Below are positions 11,195 to 21,395 of a stretch of 64,000 bases of DNA, in pieces (position 1 is the stretch's first letter; the number at the start of each line of letters is the position of its first letter). The notes under the pieces were generated by a model. That model saw only the letters and a list, made by a program, of their open reading frames with translations, was not told the DNA's origin and did no database searches. The stretch spans positions 496,001 to 560,000 of the forward strand of contig JAMPIV010019857.1 of the NCBI GenBank assembly GCA_024509875.1, written 5' to 3'. Source of the DNA: Oreohelix idahoensis. Lineage: Eukaryota > Mollusca > Gastropoda > Stylommatophora > Oreohelicidae. The translations under genes were made by a program, and so were the position numbers.

Positions 11195-12290
11195 AAGAAA
11201 AGGAAGGAAATTAGACACAAATCTCAACAGAAAGCCAGACAAGAAGCTGCAGAGGAAACTGGATATCTTTCCGGTATGTTCTGAATGACACGCAAGTTAT
11301 TTTTTTTTGCTGTAGTATTACACTTATTTAATTATATTCTAATTATATCGAAAAATGTGATTTTATAGAAATCTATTTTTCTCATCCTAATTTTCTTATA
11401 ACTTCCACACTTATGTATTAATTGACATAAGAATTGGCACATATATTGGCCATAATCTTTTAAAACTTTTTGTGTGATGGATTTTAAGTATCTGATCAAA
11501 CTTTTGATTTATTGCAAAAAGTAATGTAAAATTTAGCAAAATTTTATACTATTTTTAGACACCACATTCAAAGTCCTACAACTTTTTTTGTATTAAAGTT
11601 ATCAAAAATCCATCGCATAAAAAGTTTTAAAATGTAATGATAAATGTTGTGTTTAAGTTTGGTACTCATAGCTTAATAAATAAAAAAGCCTTAGCCAATT
11701 GAAATAGAACAAAGAATCCAATATTGCTGAGCTCTAAAACGGCAGAAAACTGCACTAAGAAAAGGAAGGAAATTAGGCACAAATCTCAACAGAAAGCCAG
11801 ACAAGAAGCTGCAGAGGAAGCTGGCTATGCTGCCAGTATGTTCTAAATGATAAGTAAGCAGTTTTTTAAGCGCAATATTACATACTTATTTAATTATAGT
11901 CTATTTATAGAGAAAAATGTGATTTTCTCAAAATCTATTTTTCTCATCCTAATTTTCTTATAACTTCCACAATTATGTATTAATTGACATAAGAATTGGC
12001 ACACATGTTGCCCATAATCTTTTAAAACTTGTGTGATGGATTTTAAGTATCTGATCAAACTTTTGATTTATTGCAAAAAGTAATGTAAAATTTAGCAAAA
12101 TTTGTTACTATTTTTAGACACTATATTCAAAGTTCTACAACTTTTTTTGTATTAAAGTTATCAAAAATCCGTCACATAAAAAGTTTTAAAATGTAATGAT
12201 AAACGTTGTGTTCAAATTTGGTATTCATAGCTTAATAAATAAAAAAGCCGTAGCAAATTGAAATAGAACAATATTATCCAATATGGCCAC
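11195..12290 (+). repeat. Tandem duplication of the transposase 3' end (about 555 bp, two copies)
   Basis: Copy one runs about 11195-11705 and copy two about 11750-12265, in the same orientation with scattered changes. Both begin ctaagaaaaggaaggaaatt and encode the family's basic C-terminal tail (KKRKEIRHKSQQKARQEAAE), followed by shared noncoding DNA. The duplication lies just inside the right end of the TTAA-flanked element. Confidence 0.85.
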
Positions 12291-12504
12291 CATTTCTATG
12301 GCAACCAGTGGTGCAGTGCCATCAAACTCTTCATTTTGCGTATCTAGTATTGATATAGGTTAAGTCTGTGCATTTTCATTGAAATCCAGCAATTAATAAC
12401 GAAAATAGCATTTCAGTGTAGCTCCTCCCCTTAAAGAAGAGCAGAAGAAGCAGGAGCAGCTGTCTCTCTACCTTTTCTCCATACACATTTCATCACTGGA
12501 AGAC

Positions 12505-13385
12505 TCAACACAGCGTCTGGTTGTCAGAGTGGATAGAATGCTGGCCTCTCACGGTGTTAAAGAGTATTAACATGATGTTGCACCCTTTTGTATTATAATG
12601 AACGCGATATATTTAATACGTCACTTAGTGATTATGACGTAATCCGTTCTGCACCTAATTTTATGCAAACGGTTATTCTAGGCCTTTCGTCTAAAGATTC
12701 CATCAGAGAACGACGTTGATGTTTGAGCTCCCAAGATATTGAAAGATTAATCGTTTTTACGTGGCTGTATATATATTACGAAGGTCGCCACTTATGTCAA
12801 GAAGATGCCGGACTCATATTGCAAGTTCCGTGCTTTATAAGGAAGAATTTCCAACGGGAGTATTTTATTTATCTTCATTTTCTGGTCCACATTACTTCGG
12901 TGATAACCTTCAATAGGCACCGCTAGTACAGAGGCCAGATATGAATGGATGAGACGGAGACTGTAGGAGGATTATCTACATGTATGTATTTTCACAATAC
13001 CTATGAATGAATTTGTTAATTGTCTAAATAAACCTGTCATGTTATGTGGACCCATCAACCGATGTTCTTCCTGAAATATATTTTGAACTGTTTGAAATGA
13101 CCTCACCACATTCGCTACACACAGCACGATACTCATGAGTCGTTCATCATTATAAGAACCAATTTCAACATAAAATCTCTGTCTTCAAATTCCAACCGTA
13201 ACACACGGCAAAGGTACCGGGTTTGAAACATGACAGCATCACACTCGAGTCTACCCAACTGTAAATGTGTACCTGACTCTGCTCTTGAGTCAGGGAAGGC
13301 AAAGCTAACAAGGAAGGGAATTGGTCACTCCACCTCTCACAGCTGGACCTAGTACAGTGAAGTATCTTTAACACTTCTCGCCCCT
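12505..13385 (+). repeat. SINE-D copy 2, apparently split
   Basis: 12509-12560 has the tRNA-like head (ggttgtcagagtggatag, aatgctggcctctcacgg). About 630 bp later, at roughly 13196-13385, come the B-box-like accgggtttgaaac and the body (ctacccaactgtaaatgtg). The DNA between (about 12562-13195) would be an insertion; I found no clean ends or duplication for it. Confidence 0.55.
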
Positions 13386-13419
13386 AAGGCAGTAATGGCT
13401 ATGGAACTACTGTTACCTT

Positions 13420-13806
13420 TTAATACTCAACAATCTTCTACATAGTAACAACAAAGACATAAGGTGCTGGTCTAGGAAATCTTCAGACTCCGCATGGGCC
13501 ACAACAGACTGGGATACGAATCTATTCAACAAGCTAAAGATAGGAACTACAGATGAGTGTAACTGTGGCACTGATAAAATGACTGCTGCACATCTGCTTC
13601 AAAAGTGCCCAACATATGTGGAACAGAGAAAACACATATGGCTGACACCAGTACCATTCGTGGAAAAGCTCTATGGAGATGCAAATAGCCTGAAGCTGAC
13701 TACTGCTTTCTTTGAAAACATTCAAGTAGCATCTGAGAGTATACGGAGAAGAAGAAGGTCTAGGAAACCCATTTGTGAGAAAAGGGACTATCATAATAAC
13801 ATATAA
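13420..13806 (+). pseudogene. LINE ORF2 C-terminus, type 1, copy 1
   Basis: Text runs LRMGHNRLGYE, a frameshift, then TDECNCGTDKMTAAHLLQKC, later LYGDANSLKLTTAFF and a basic RRRRRSRK end. A Cys-x-Cys ... His ... Cys cluster with HLLQKCP is the typical end of Jockey/I-like ORF2. A related copy lies at 34690-34957 on the other strand. Confidence 0.7.
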
Positions 13807-13856
13807 AACATGATATGAATATATATATATTTATTTTAATACTATGTGAATGTAAC

Positions 13857-14018
13857 CTCTTTAGCTGGTGTGTCCTGCACTGCTTCCTTGCTTTCTTCTA
13901 CAATCTTGGTGATGGCTAGTGAACTTTCTATCTCCCCTGGAACTTCTGTGGACTCAGGTATGAGAAGAGAGGGCCCATTATCTTTGCTCTCTGACTTCTT
14001 ACGCTTTTTCTTGTCTTT
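13857..14018 (-). CDS. AP3D1: AP-3 complex subunit delta, hinge exon
   Basis: 162 nt, 54 codons, phase 0 at both ends. Acceptor is tttccacag; the donor GAG|gttaca is weak, which leaves the 3' edge less certain. It starts with the basic run KDKKKRKKSESK, then acidic text with EVPGEIESS and SKEAVQDTPAKE. The Lys/Glu-rich composition is that of the delta-subunit hinge. It is followed by the 12.6 kb intron holding the nested DNA transposons. Confidence 0.75.
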
Positions 14019-14309
14019 CTGTGGAAACAGTCACAGTTTAAATGACAAAGTTGTCCTTTTTTTAAATTCTGTTTTCTGAGGATACACAAAAGAATCAGTT
14101 TCCCAACCGACAGAAGAAGGTAGGCAAAGTCTGTAGAATCCTTGTAATAAATAATTCTGAATTCTAAATCAACCATGTACTTACAGCAATGAACTGATGC
14201 TGATGGGCTGCATGCTATCAGCTTCATGTATTGGATACTTGGATGCTAATATACGTGGGTAGTTGATTATAAGGTTGTTGCTTTACTGCCTGTATTATCA
14301 GTGAGCTCA

Positions 14310-15010
14310 TGAAGACATTAAAGATGTAGTGAATCTGCCTATAACAGGAAAGCTAATGAAAGATGCAGCAAGGCTGTGAGTTTGCCTATGATGTGTGAGG
14401 TTAGGAAAGACACAGAGATGCAGTGAACCTGCCCATTACAGGCAAATTTATAAAGACACAGAGTTGCAGTGAACCTGCCCATTACAGGCAAATTTACAAA
14501 GACACAAAGAAATGCAGTGAACCTGCCCATTACAGGCAAGTTTACAAAGATACAAAGAGATGCAGTGAACCTGCCCATTACAAGTGACTTTACAAAGATG
14601 CATTGAAACTGCCCATTACAGGTGGCTTTATAAAGACACAGTGAAGCAGTGAACCTGCCCATTACAAGTGACTTTACAAAGACACAAAGATGCAGTGAAC
14701 ATGCCCATTACAGGTAACTTACAAAGACACAAAGATGCAGTGAAACTGCCCATTACGGCAACTTTACAAAGACACAAAGGTGCAGTGAAACTGCCCATTA
14801 CAGGTTACTTTACAAGGACAAAGAGATGCCATGAACCTGTCAATTACAGGTGACTTTACAAAGATACAGTGATGCAGCGAACCTTCCCATAGCTCATGAG
14901 CTCATGACAGACATCGAGATGCAGCCCTAAAAGACTTACAGATTCACTGAACCTGCCCACAACAGGTGAGCTCATAAAAGACATAGATGCAGTGCATCTA
15001 CCTATAATAG
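14310..15010. repeat. Minisatellite, units of about 45-60 bp
   Basis: Roughly 13 imperfect head-to-tail units share gcagtgaacctgcccattac followed by a variable purine-rich part (ctttacaaagacacaaagat). Unit length varies. Another unit at 15640-15700 shows the array continues beyond the LINE fragment at 15040-15631. Confidence 0.85.
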
Positions 15011-15039
15011 GTAAATTTACGAAAGACACATTGTTTTTA

Positions 15040-15631
15040 TTGATCAGAATTGACATCACTGCAATCCAGGTAAACCCATAGGTGCTCAGTCTCCCTCAGC
15101 AAATGTCAAAGGGTATGAATGCTAACTGTTCCTGTTGTGCGCTGGTTGTACACACAACGAATGCTTCCTCTCATACGTTCATCCCTGCTAGCCTTACATG
15201 TGATGCCAAATTCCACCAATCTTAGCCCTGATGATTCATTGTTTGCAGTATCATTCTCTAATAGTCAATCATTAACTGTCCTCAGTATCTCTTCCTTATC
15301 CATATCCAATGCACCTACTATGGGTGCTCGTGAAGCAAGTAGTCTGTCAGTTACCGCATTCATTTTGGACCTTCTGAAGCATGGACTGCGAGTCTAACAC
15401 AATAACTGCCCTTGTCAATGTAGTTTCAGACAGCCACCTTAAGGTTGCAGTAGCTGCCTCTACCTCCACGCTTGTGCTGGAGGTTGTTATCATGTATGCC
15501 TTGCTATGTTCGGTGATGATTCTGCCCTTTACTCTAGTACAGAAGCCACATCCTGATTTCTCACCACAGATCTCAGACCCATCAGTGTACACAATGGCAT
15601 CATCATCACCTCCAGCATGATAATTTATCAA
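15040..15631 (-). pseudogene. LINE RNase H and C-terminal fragment, type 2
   Basis: On the minus strand 15631-15347 reads as an open frame with the RNase H signature IVYTDGSEICGEKSGCGF, then STSVEVEAATATLRWLSE and VIVLDSQS, giving the Asp, Glu and Asp expected of RNase H. It decays below 15347; a C-terminal piece at 15040-15120 is shared with 55540-55610, where it reads ITEHLWVCPEYSDVN. It splits the minisatellite around it. Confidence 0.75.
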
Positions 15632-15639
15632 CTGAAATA

Positions 15640-15720
15640 AGTGAACTTGCCCATTACAAGTAAATGCAAGAAGACATCAGAGATGCAGTGATATAATAGG
15701 CAACCTCGTGACAGATACAG
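15640..15720. repeat. Outlying unit of the 14310-15010 minisatellite
   Basis: gtgaacttgcccattacaag and the agatgcagtg motif recur on the far side of the LINE fragment. From 15720 to the exon at 16092 nothing is recognised. Confidence 0.7.
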
Positions 15721-16091
15721 GACTGAAGTGAAGAGAGGTGTGGAGGAAAATTACATAGGCATAGACCCATTGACTTCTGTTGGAACAAAGGGCTTTTGCA
15801 ACATTCTTCCAAAGTATTCTATTCTACAAGACCTTCCTCACTTTGTTCCAGGATAAGATTCTTGCCCCTCCTGTTCTTATCTTCTCCATATATTTCTTCC
15901 ATCCTCTGTTTATTGCTACTTTTCTTTGGCCAGAAGAACTTGAACTAGTTGTTGGTTCACTTCAGTCCAAAGGTTTGGCTTCTAATTCTATATGACCACT
16001 TGATTTTAAGAATGTGCCTAATGATTTAAGGGAGCAAAAAACAGAACAGAAAATTTACAAAACAACAGTGAATAACAAAAAGAATTCACAC

Positions 16092-16248
16092 CTTTCCCTT
16101 CTTTTCCTTTTCTTTTCCCTTCTTGTCTCTATCTTTCTTGTTTTTCTTTCTCGTCTTCTCTTCACCAGCATTATCTTCAGTCCCTTTTAGAGAATCTGTC
16201 ACAATATGGTGTGTTCTCACTGGCAAAACTTCATCAGCACGCAGAGGC
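16092..16248 (-). CDS. AP3D1: AP-3 complex subunit delta, lysine-rich hinge exon
   Basis: 157 nt. Its first G completes a Glu codon from the exon ending at 19206, then 52 codons end in phase 0 at GGAAAG|gtgtga. It encodes PLRADEVLPVRTHH, then a Lys/Glu run (RKKNKKDRDKKGKEKEKKGK). Vertebrate delta subunits have a D-x-PL...LP...H element followed by a long Lys-rich hinge at the same place. The hinge is a flexible linker between solenoid and ear. Confidence 0.85.
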
Positions 16249-16403
16249 CTGTAAATACAGTTAATAAAAATCCATAATACTGCTGCTGATGTAACCTTGT
16301 AACGTCTTTCCAATACAAAATATGAAATGTCAATACAACATACAAAATACATGTAAAATAACTGGCCTGTCTTTGTATCCAATGTCATCCCATGTAGTTC
16401 GGG

Positions 16404-16418
16404 GTGGGGGGGGGGGGT

Positions 16419-16460
<42 letters not shown>

Positions 16461-16480
16461 GGGGTGGGGGTGGGGGGGGA
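16404..16480. repeat. Poly-G tract with few T interruptions
   Basis: About 75 nt almost wholly G, including one run of over 35 G. It lies at the left end of a Rep-X copy. It could form G-quadruplexes, and its exact length is likely to be unreliable in the assembly. Confidence 0.9.
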
Positions 16481-16482
16481 AA

Positions 16483-17115
16483 GAGAGAAAGAGAGTCTCT
16501 GATGAGACAAAGAAAGACCAGAACTACTACTCACTCAGGCATGTCATACAAGTCGACTAACACGAGGTTGTGAAGGGGTTTGGCAGCCTCAACATGTAAA
16601 ACAAACTGCTACAGCAGTGTTTCTCAAGCGGTGTGACCATGGCACACTAGTGTACCCCCGCGCGTATCAAATTGTGTCACAAAAATTTTGTTAATTTAAC
16701 ACATGAAGAATATTTTTAATGATCATGTAATATAAAACTAATCTTACAGCTTGAATTCATTCAATTATAACTGTAGCTATTAACTGCTGTGTACAAAAAT
16801 ATATATATACTTCAAAATTATTTTAAACAATTAAAAGAAAATCGAATTGAGAGTTTTATTTATACTAAAGTACCCACAAATTAGCGTATTTAATTTAGTA
16901 TATATCACTGCAATTTTTTTATTCAGGCGTGGTGTCAGATAGGTGTGCCACAAATTTTTAGAAAATTGAAAAGTGTGCCGTGAACACAAAAAGGTTGAGA
17001 AATACTGTGCTACAGTAACCACCCCTGTAAGAGTATGTGATTGCTTGTACAGGCTTCCTTGTAAGGAGACCAGCAGCAGTGGTTGCCCCTTGCTCCATAT
17101 GGCGCTAAAAGGGAA
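16483..17115 (+). repeat. Rep-X copy 3, split by a hAT MITE
   Basis: Left part 16483-16614 (gtctctgatgagacaaagaa, caggcatgtcatacaag) and right part 17008-17115 (gtgattgcttgtacaggctt) form one Rep-X copy, interrupted by the insertion at 16615-17007. Confidence 0.8.
16615..17007. mobile_element. hAT-type MITE, 393 bp
   Basis: Terminal repeats cagtgtttctcaagc and ggttgagaaatactg match in inverted orientation with two differences. An exact 8-bp duplication tgctacag lies at 16607-16614 and 17008-17015. The CAGTG-TTCTCAA type of end plus 8-bp duplication is characteristic of hAT elements. The inside is AT-rich without coding. Confidence 0.9.
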
Positions 17116-17419
17116 GTGATAAGCGCAGTGATATCCAATGTCCACAGAGAGGATGGTAAATTTAACAGTGAGGTTAAGATGTGTACAGAGGCCTAATGGA
17201 GTCAATTTAAAAAAAACAACAACTTGTCCAGCATTCTAATACCTAATGTTGACAGCAAAACGACTAACACCTTCTGTACGCTAAAGCTATGTTAACAGAA
17301 CCAAATACACACACTTCAAAATGTCATAGTTAATTTTTTTTTTTAAATTACATGTGAAGCAAGATGTTGATAAGAGTGCCAACAAGACAAGAGGCAACAA
17401 AATAAAGAACACGATGATA

Positions 17420-17960
17420 CTGGATTTAAAAAAAAAAATGTTGCCTCATTTTGGCTAGGTGCGCTATATTCAACCTAGACACTGGATCCATCAGTTATTT
17501 CAGGGTGCATGTTCAAATATAAAAGACCTTGTGGTATAATATTATTATACAGGAAACATGAATTGCAGTCATAAAGAGAATACACAAGAGAAGAGAAGAT
17601 GAAATGGTTTGGTCTTAGGGTTGAAATACAACCAAATTAACAAGCAGAACAAGCTGATTACACCATGACAAAGAATGAAGGGCACAAAGACTACATAACA
17701 GGCAATCTCACAGAACTGTTCCAAATGTACAACTATGATTATCTAACAATCACACGAGTCATCTGACCTGGTAAGTGCCACTTTAATTCCCCATAGTATG
17801 TAACTTCTTTTTTCCTTTAAATTTTGTCTCATTTAGGCGAGGCGTGCCCCATTCAACCTAGACACAAGGTACATTGGTTTTATTTGGGTGCACGACCAAA
17901 TATTAAAAGACTATGCGGTTTAGTATGATAGTATGTAACAGTGCTTACGTCAAGAAAAAG
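17420..17960 (+). repeat. Rep-Z, two tandemly placed copies
   Basis: 17430-17560 and 17815-17950 share attcaacctagacac, tgggtgca-like text, a taaaagac box and the flanking t-rich start. A third copy in opposite orientation is at 62395-62560 (gcctcgccaaaatgaagcaa). Origin unknown. Confidence 0.6.
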
Positions 17961-18082
17961 TATGGAATAAAATGAACTAAATTAATTCCTAAGAGAAGAG
18001 AGTTAGTAAAAGTAAAGGTAGTCCCATGGCACAGTGCCCCGCAACCTTTTTTTACTTCATGGCACACTTTTAAGTGCCCTTC

Positions 18083-18345
18083 AAACTTCTAGCATACTGG
18101 TTAGTGCACTGGCTTCCTAGCTCAGTGGTCTATGGTTCGATCCCCAGATGAGGTGGGATTTTTTTAGGCCGCAAACGGCTTCTGGGTCGACCCAGCCCCA
18201 ACTGGGTACCAGAGCAACTTCTGGGAAGGTAAAGGCGGCCGGCGTGATGCAGACCACATCATCCCTAGTGTGCCGATGGTCAAGAAAATATGGCCTAACA
18301 CCATATTCCCAATATGCCTCAATGGGCGTGTAACGGTATTCTTTT
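18083..18345 (+). repeat. SINE-C copy 1 (tRNA-derived)
   Basis: The tRNA-like head carries an A-box-like tggttagtgcactgg and the B box ggttcgatccc, then the core tcgacccagccccaactggg and a body to about 18345. The second copy is at 63355-63604 in reverse. Confidence 0.8.
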
Positions 18346-18649
18346 CAAACTTCTACGGCACACTATAATATTTAAGTAGTTGGGTATGGCCAATAATTAA
18401 AAACTGCTGCAATCTTAAGACAACACTCCACAATTTTATGTGACAGATAGGTGGATGGTAACTTAACTTATTATTTATAACATTCTATGTGTGAGACTGT
18501 ATGGTTAAATATTACCATAACATATAATTTTGTATTCCATTATATGGTGTATTCTGCCTAGTGTCATTGCACACCAGGCAGACATCCGCAGCACACCAGC
18601 ACACAGGTTGCAATGCACTGCTATAGCAGATACATGTAGGAGGAAAGTG

Positions 18650-18845
18650 GCGTGTCAGAGAGTTTACTATACTATGTCTCAGCTTTATGAGATGGGAGTG
18701 ACTAGTTCCCTTGCCTACCCTAACTCAAGAGCAGAGTGAAGTATGCATTTACAGCTGGGTAGACTAGAGCATTACGCTACTAGGTTTCAAATCTGGTAAC
18801 TTTGCCTTGAAAAGCACGAGCTCTAACCATTACACCATTCGACTT
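18650..18845 (-). repeat. SINE-D copy 3
   Basis: Reverse-orientation copy: ctatgtctcagctttatgag, ctaactcaagagcagagt, gcatttacagctgggtag, and an eroded head ending aaccattacaccattcgac. From 18846 to 19205 nothing is recognised. Confidence 0.75.
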
Positions 18846-19205
18846 TCTAAGAGAACAAGGTATCAAATGCAAGAGAAAAGGAGAAGCTTTCTCAACATAC
18901 TAAAAGCAATGGTCTGGACTAAAACAGAATAAGTATTCTTTGTTGGACAAAAAAAGAACTGGGATATTGGATAGCCACCCACACATTCAGCTTGAGAATC
19001 ATCTCATCTCATAATCGGAACCTCTTCTACCCGGTGAAACGAAGTGTAGAGGGGACCCAAGTGCACAAGGCCCATGGGCAGGACATGTAATCGAAGTGAC
19101 TTGGCAAACAGGTGATTAGCCCATTGCAGCTTGAGAATAAATATAAGAAAAATGTATCATGGATTCTCCCTTATTCTGAAGTCTACACTGCTAGACTACA
19201 CTTAC

Positions 19206-19282
19206 TCATCCAGGTTTATGTCCAGAGCTTTGTATACGTCACTGCTCCGTCTTTCGTCTTCGTTATCTGACCCCGCCATGCC
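19206..19282 (-). CDS. AP3D1: AP-3 complex subunit delta exon
   Basis: 77 nt: 25 codons from phase 0, ending with GA of a split Glu codon at donor GA|gtaagtg; acceptor gtgtacag. It encodes MAGSDNEDERRSSDVYKALD followed by INLD. The D-x-Y-[KR]-ALDI-[DN]-LD element is a recognisable delta-subunit landmark just before the Lys-rich hinge. Phase agrees with both neighbours. Confidence 0.88.
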
Positions 19283-19693
19283 CTGTACACGAAAAAATTG
19301 CCATACACTTTGAGAGATTTTGTTTTTATGAGAAATATTTAAGATGAAACATTCACATCTAAAATCAAAGGACAAAACCTATAAGGCATTTTTCATTTGA
19401 AACATTAAGAGTAAAACATACAGTATGTAATCAAAACTGGACATTCTTACGTGCAATGATTTTGAGCCTTTTAGTTCTCTATGGAGTAGAGGATTTTAAA
19501 AGAAAATGTGAACATGCTATATTTTTTCTCCTTTAATCTGGGTTTTCCAAGTCAAGCGATGATCAAAGGTAGTGCCTAGGTAGTTTGGGTTTTCATCCAG
19601 TTGTAGATTTTTCCCATTTAGCACTAATTTTGAGCTTTGTGGTTTATTTGTTGTTTTCCCTTCATTTATCTTCACTAGCCATGCTTTGGCTCA

Positions 19694-20249
19694 CTACTCC
19701 AATGATGTCAGGGCTTGTTGCATCAGAATGCTTGCCTTTGTGATATATTCTTCAGAGGTCAACAGGGTTAGGTCGTCTGCAAAGGTGGCATAGTGGGTTC
19801 TTCTAGGACTATTCTGTGATATGTCATTTATGTACGCACGGAACAGCGTGGGCGATGGGACTCCCCTTTGGGGAACACCCTGCTCCAGTATCATCTTCCT
19901 ACTGGTCTGCCTCTGTTGCCTTTGTGATATATTCTTCAGAGGTCAACAGGGTTAGGTCGTCTGCAAAGGTGGCATAGTGGGTTCTTCTAGGACTATTCTG
20001 TGATATGTCATTTATGTACGCACGGAACAGCGTGGGCGATGGGACTCCCCTTTGGGGAACACCCTGCTCCAGTATCATCTTCCTACTGGTCTGCCTCTGT
20101 AGTTGTAATCTGGCAGTTCTATTTTCAAGGTAGTGGTTGATCCATTTGTACATTCTCCCACACACTTCACTTCTTTGCAGCTTGACTTTCAGTCCCTCTA
20201 TCCACACTCTGACAAAGGCTTTTTCTAAGTCCACTAAAACAACCAGCAT
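19694..20249 (-). pseudogene. LINE reverse transcriptase fragment with 184-bp internal duplication
   Basis: From 20249 the minus strand reads LVVLVDLEKAFVRVWIEGL, GQVPQRG-type text as QGVPQRGVPSPTLFRAYIND, and the catalytic box as FADDLTLLTSEEY (a YADD variant). The stretch holding the last two motifs occurs twice head to tail (19732-19915 and 19916-20099). The 184-bp unit is not a multiple of three, so the frame is broken. Fragment of a Jockey/I-type LINE. From 19283 to 19693 no other feature is seen. Confidence 0.85.
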
Positions 20250-20441
20250 ATGATCATTCTAATCCAACTACTTCTTAAGGCTGGCAACATATAATATTAG
20301 TTATAATAGTAAATCACATGACAAATTTTTGAATATTAATTGGAAAAATTCACTTCCTGAATTAGGCATGATAAAATGAATAAAGTATGAGGTAAGTTAT
20401 GATAAACCAGAATAAGCTAAGATGTCAGTTCCTCTTATTAC

Positions 20442-20623
20442 CTCCGGAGCATCAACAACTGTACTGACAGTATGAGCTGTGGGTACATCATCCTCGTCTG
20501 ACTCCTCTCCATGAGTTTTGCTCTTGCCTTTCTTCTTTTTCTTCTTGCCTTTTTCCTTCTTGCTTTTCTGAGCCTTCTCTGCTTTCTGCTGAAGCATCAT
20601 GTACTTGTCAGAAGATGACAAAC
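20442..20623 (-). CDS. AP3D1: AP-3 complex subunit delta exon
   Basis: 182 nt. The first two bases complete Gly of the VPG motif from the exon at 30559; 60 codons then end in phase 0 at CCGGAG|gtaata. It encodes LSSSDKYMMLQQKAEKAQKS, then a Lys run and GEESDEDDVPTAHTVSTVV. Known delta subunits have the same order: VPG, a hydrophilic coil with K/E repeats, then ESDED before the landmark in the next exon. Highly charged, likely disordered and part coiled coil. Confidence 0.9.
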
Positions 20624-20755
20624 CTGTCCATACAAAAACACATTAATAATGATGAAAAGGATGTAAGAGCGCATAAAACCTGCTCCTTACATATCAAAGA
20701 TTTTTTTCTAGGACTTTTTAAAACATGAAGACATGCTGCCATTTATACAAAATGT

Positions 20756-21124
20756 GGGAGCCGCGCTAGCGCAGTGGTTACCACACTGCGCTGGCGATCG
20801 GGAGATCCCAGGTTCAAGTTCGGGCGAGGACATTTGAAGGTGTGTCGTCGACTGGGACTTGGACTGGAATAATTCGAGCACTGCCGAAGACTTTTTGAAG
20901 GAGTGTCGTCGACCAGGGACTGGAATAACCTGAACGGCTCCTGAGTCGACCCAGCTCTAATGGGTACCTCCGAAGCCGGAGAGAGTCTGCCTGAATGGCG
21001 AGAGGACACCTGTCAGCGTACAGGAAAAAGGGATACTCATGTAAAATCAGTCTCAGGTTAGACATACTAACCGGAGATTTCGCCTCGAGTAATAGCTGGC
21101 GTACGAAAAAAAAATAAAAATAAA
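20756..21124 (+). repeat. SINE-B copy 1 (tRNA-derived), 11-bp TSD
   Basis: Head gggagccgcgctagcgcagt with the B box ggttcaagttcg; body with an internal repeat (two versions of ttgaaggtgtgtcgtcgac), the core gagtcgacccagctctaatg, and an A-rich tail. The exact duplication atacaaaatgt is at 20745-20755 and 21125-21135. Confidence 0.9.
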
Positions 21125-21149
21125 ATACAAAATGTAACTCTCAAGTGCC

Positions 21150-21395
21150 TATGTAGTTCACTGGGGATTTCTAGGGAGGCAAAGACAGAACAGGATTACT
21201 GCCCCATCAGGCATGTTGTATCAGACAACTAATATAAGGCTATGTATGAGGCTGGAAACTTCACAATGTCAAGCTAACTGCTACAGTAATCACAATATCA
21301 AGAGCACATGAATACTTTAGTGTAGGCTTCCTGCAAGGGAGCCAGCTGCAGTTGTGATTCCATGGTTCACAGGGAGCAAAAGGGAAATGTCTCTC
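21150..21395 (+). repeat. Rep-X copy 4
   Basis: Full-length copy with gtagttcactggggatttct, atcaggcatgttgtatcaga, gagcacatgaatactttagt and gtaggcttcctgcaaggga in order. Confidence 0.8.

Larger units (their letters stand above)
5580..12430 (+). mobile_element. TTAA-flanked Kolobok/Mutator-like DNA transposon (defective, 6.85 kb)
   Basis: Perfect 10-bp inverted ends GGGGAGGAGC (5580-5589) and GCTCCTCCCC (12421-12430) are directly flanked by TTAA at 5576-5579 and 12431-12434. Weaker similarity continues inward (ttttcgt near both ends). It contains a decayed transposase-like gene on the plus strand (9209-11845), a tandem duplication near its right end, and the younger CACTG-ended copy 2 (5955-8136). 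TTAA duplication with a Mutator-like domain suits the Kolobok group, but the superfamily call is inference. Stretches 5590-5954 and 8137-9208 show nothing else I recognise. Confidence 0.65.

Noticed and set aside
16322..16573. Gly/Trp-rich frame
   Set aside because: Translation of the poly-G tract.
20756..20825. Functional tRNA gene
   Set aside because: It has A- and B-box-like motifs but no cloverleaf stems, and it continues into a SINE body with tail and TSD. The same applies to the other SINE heads.
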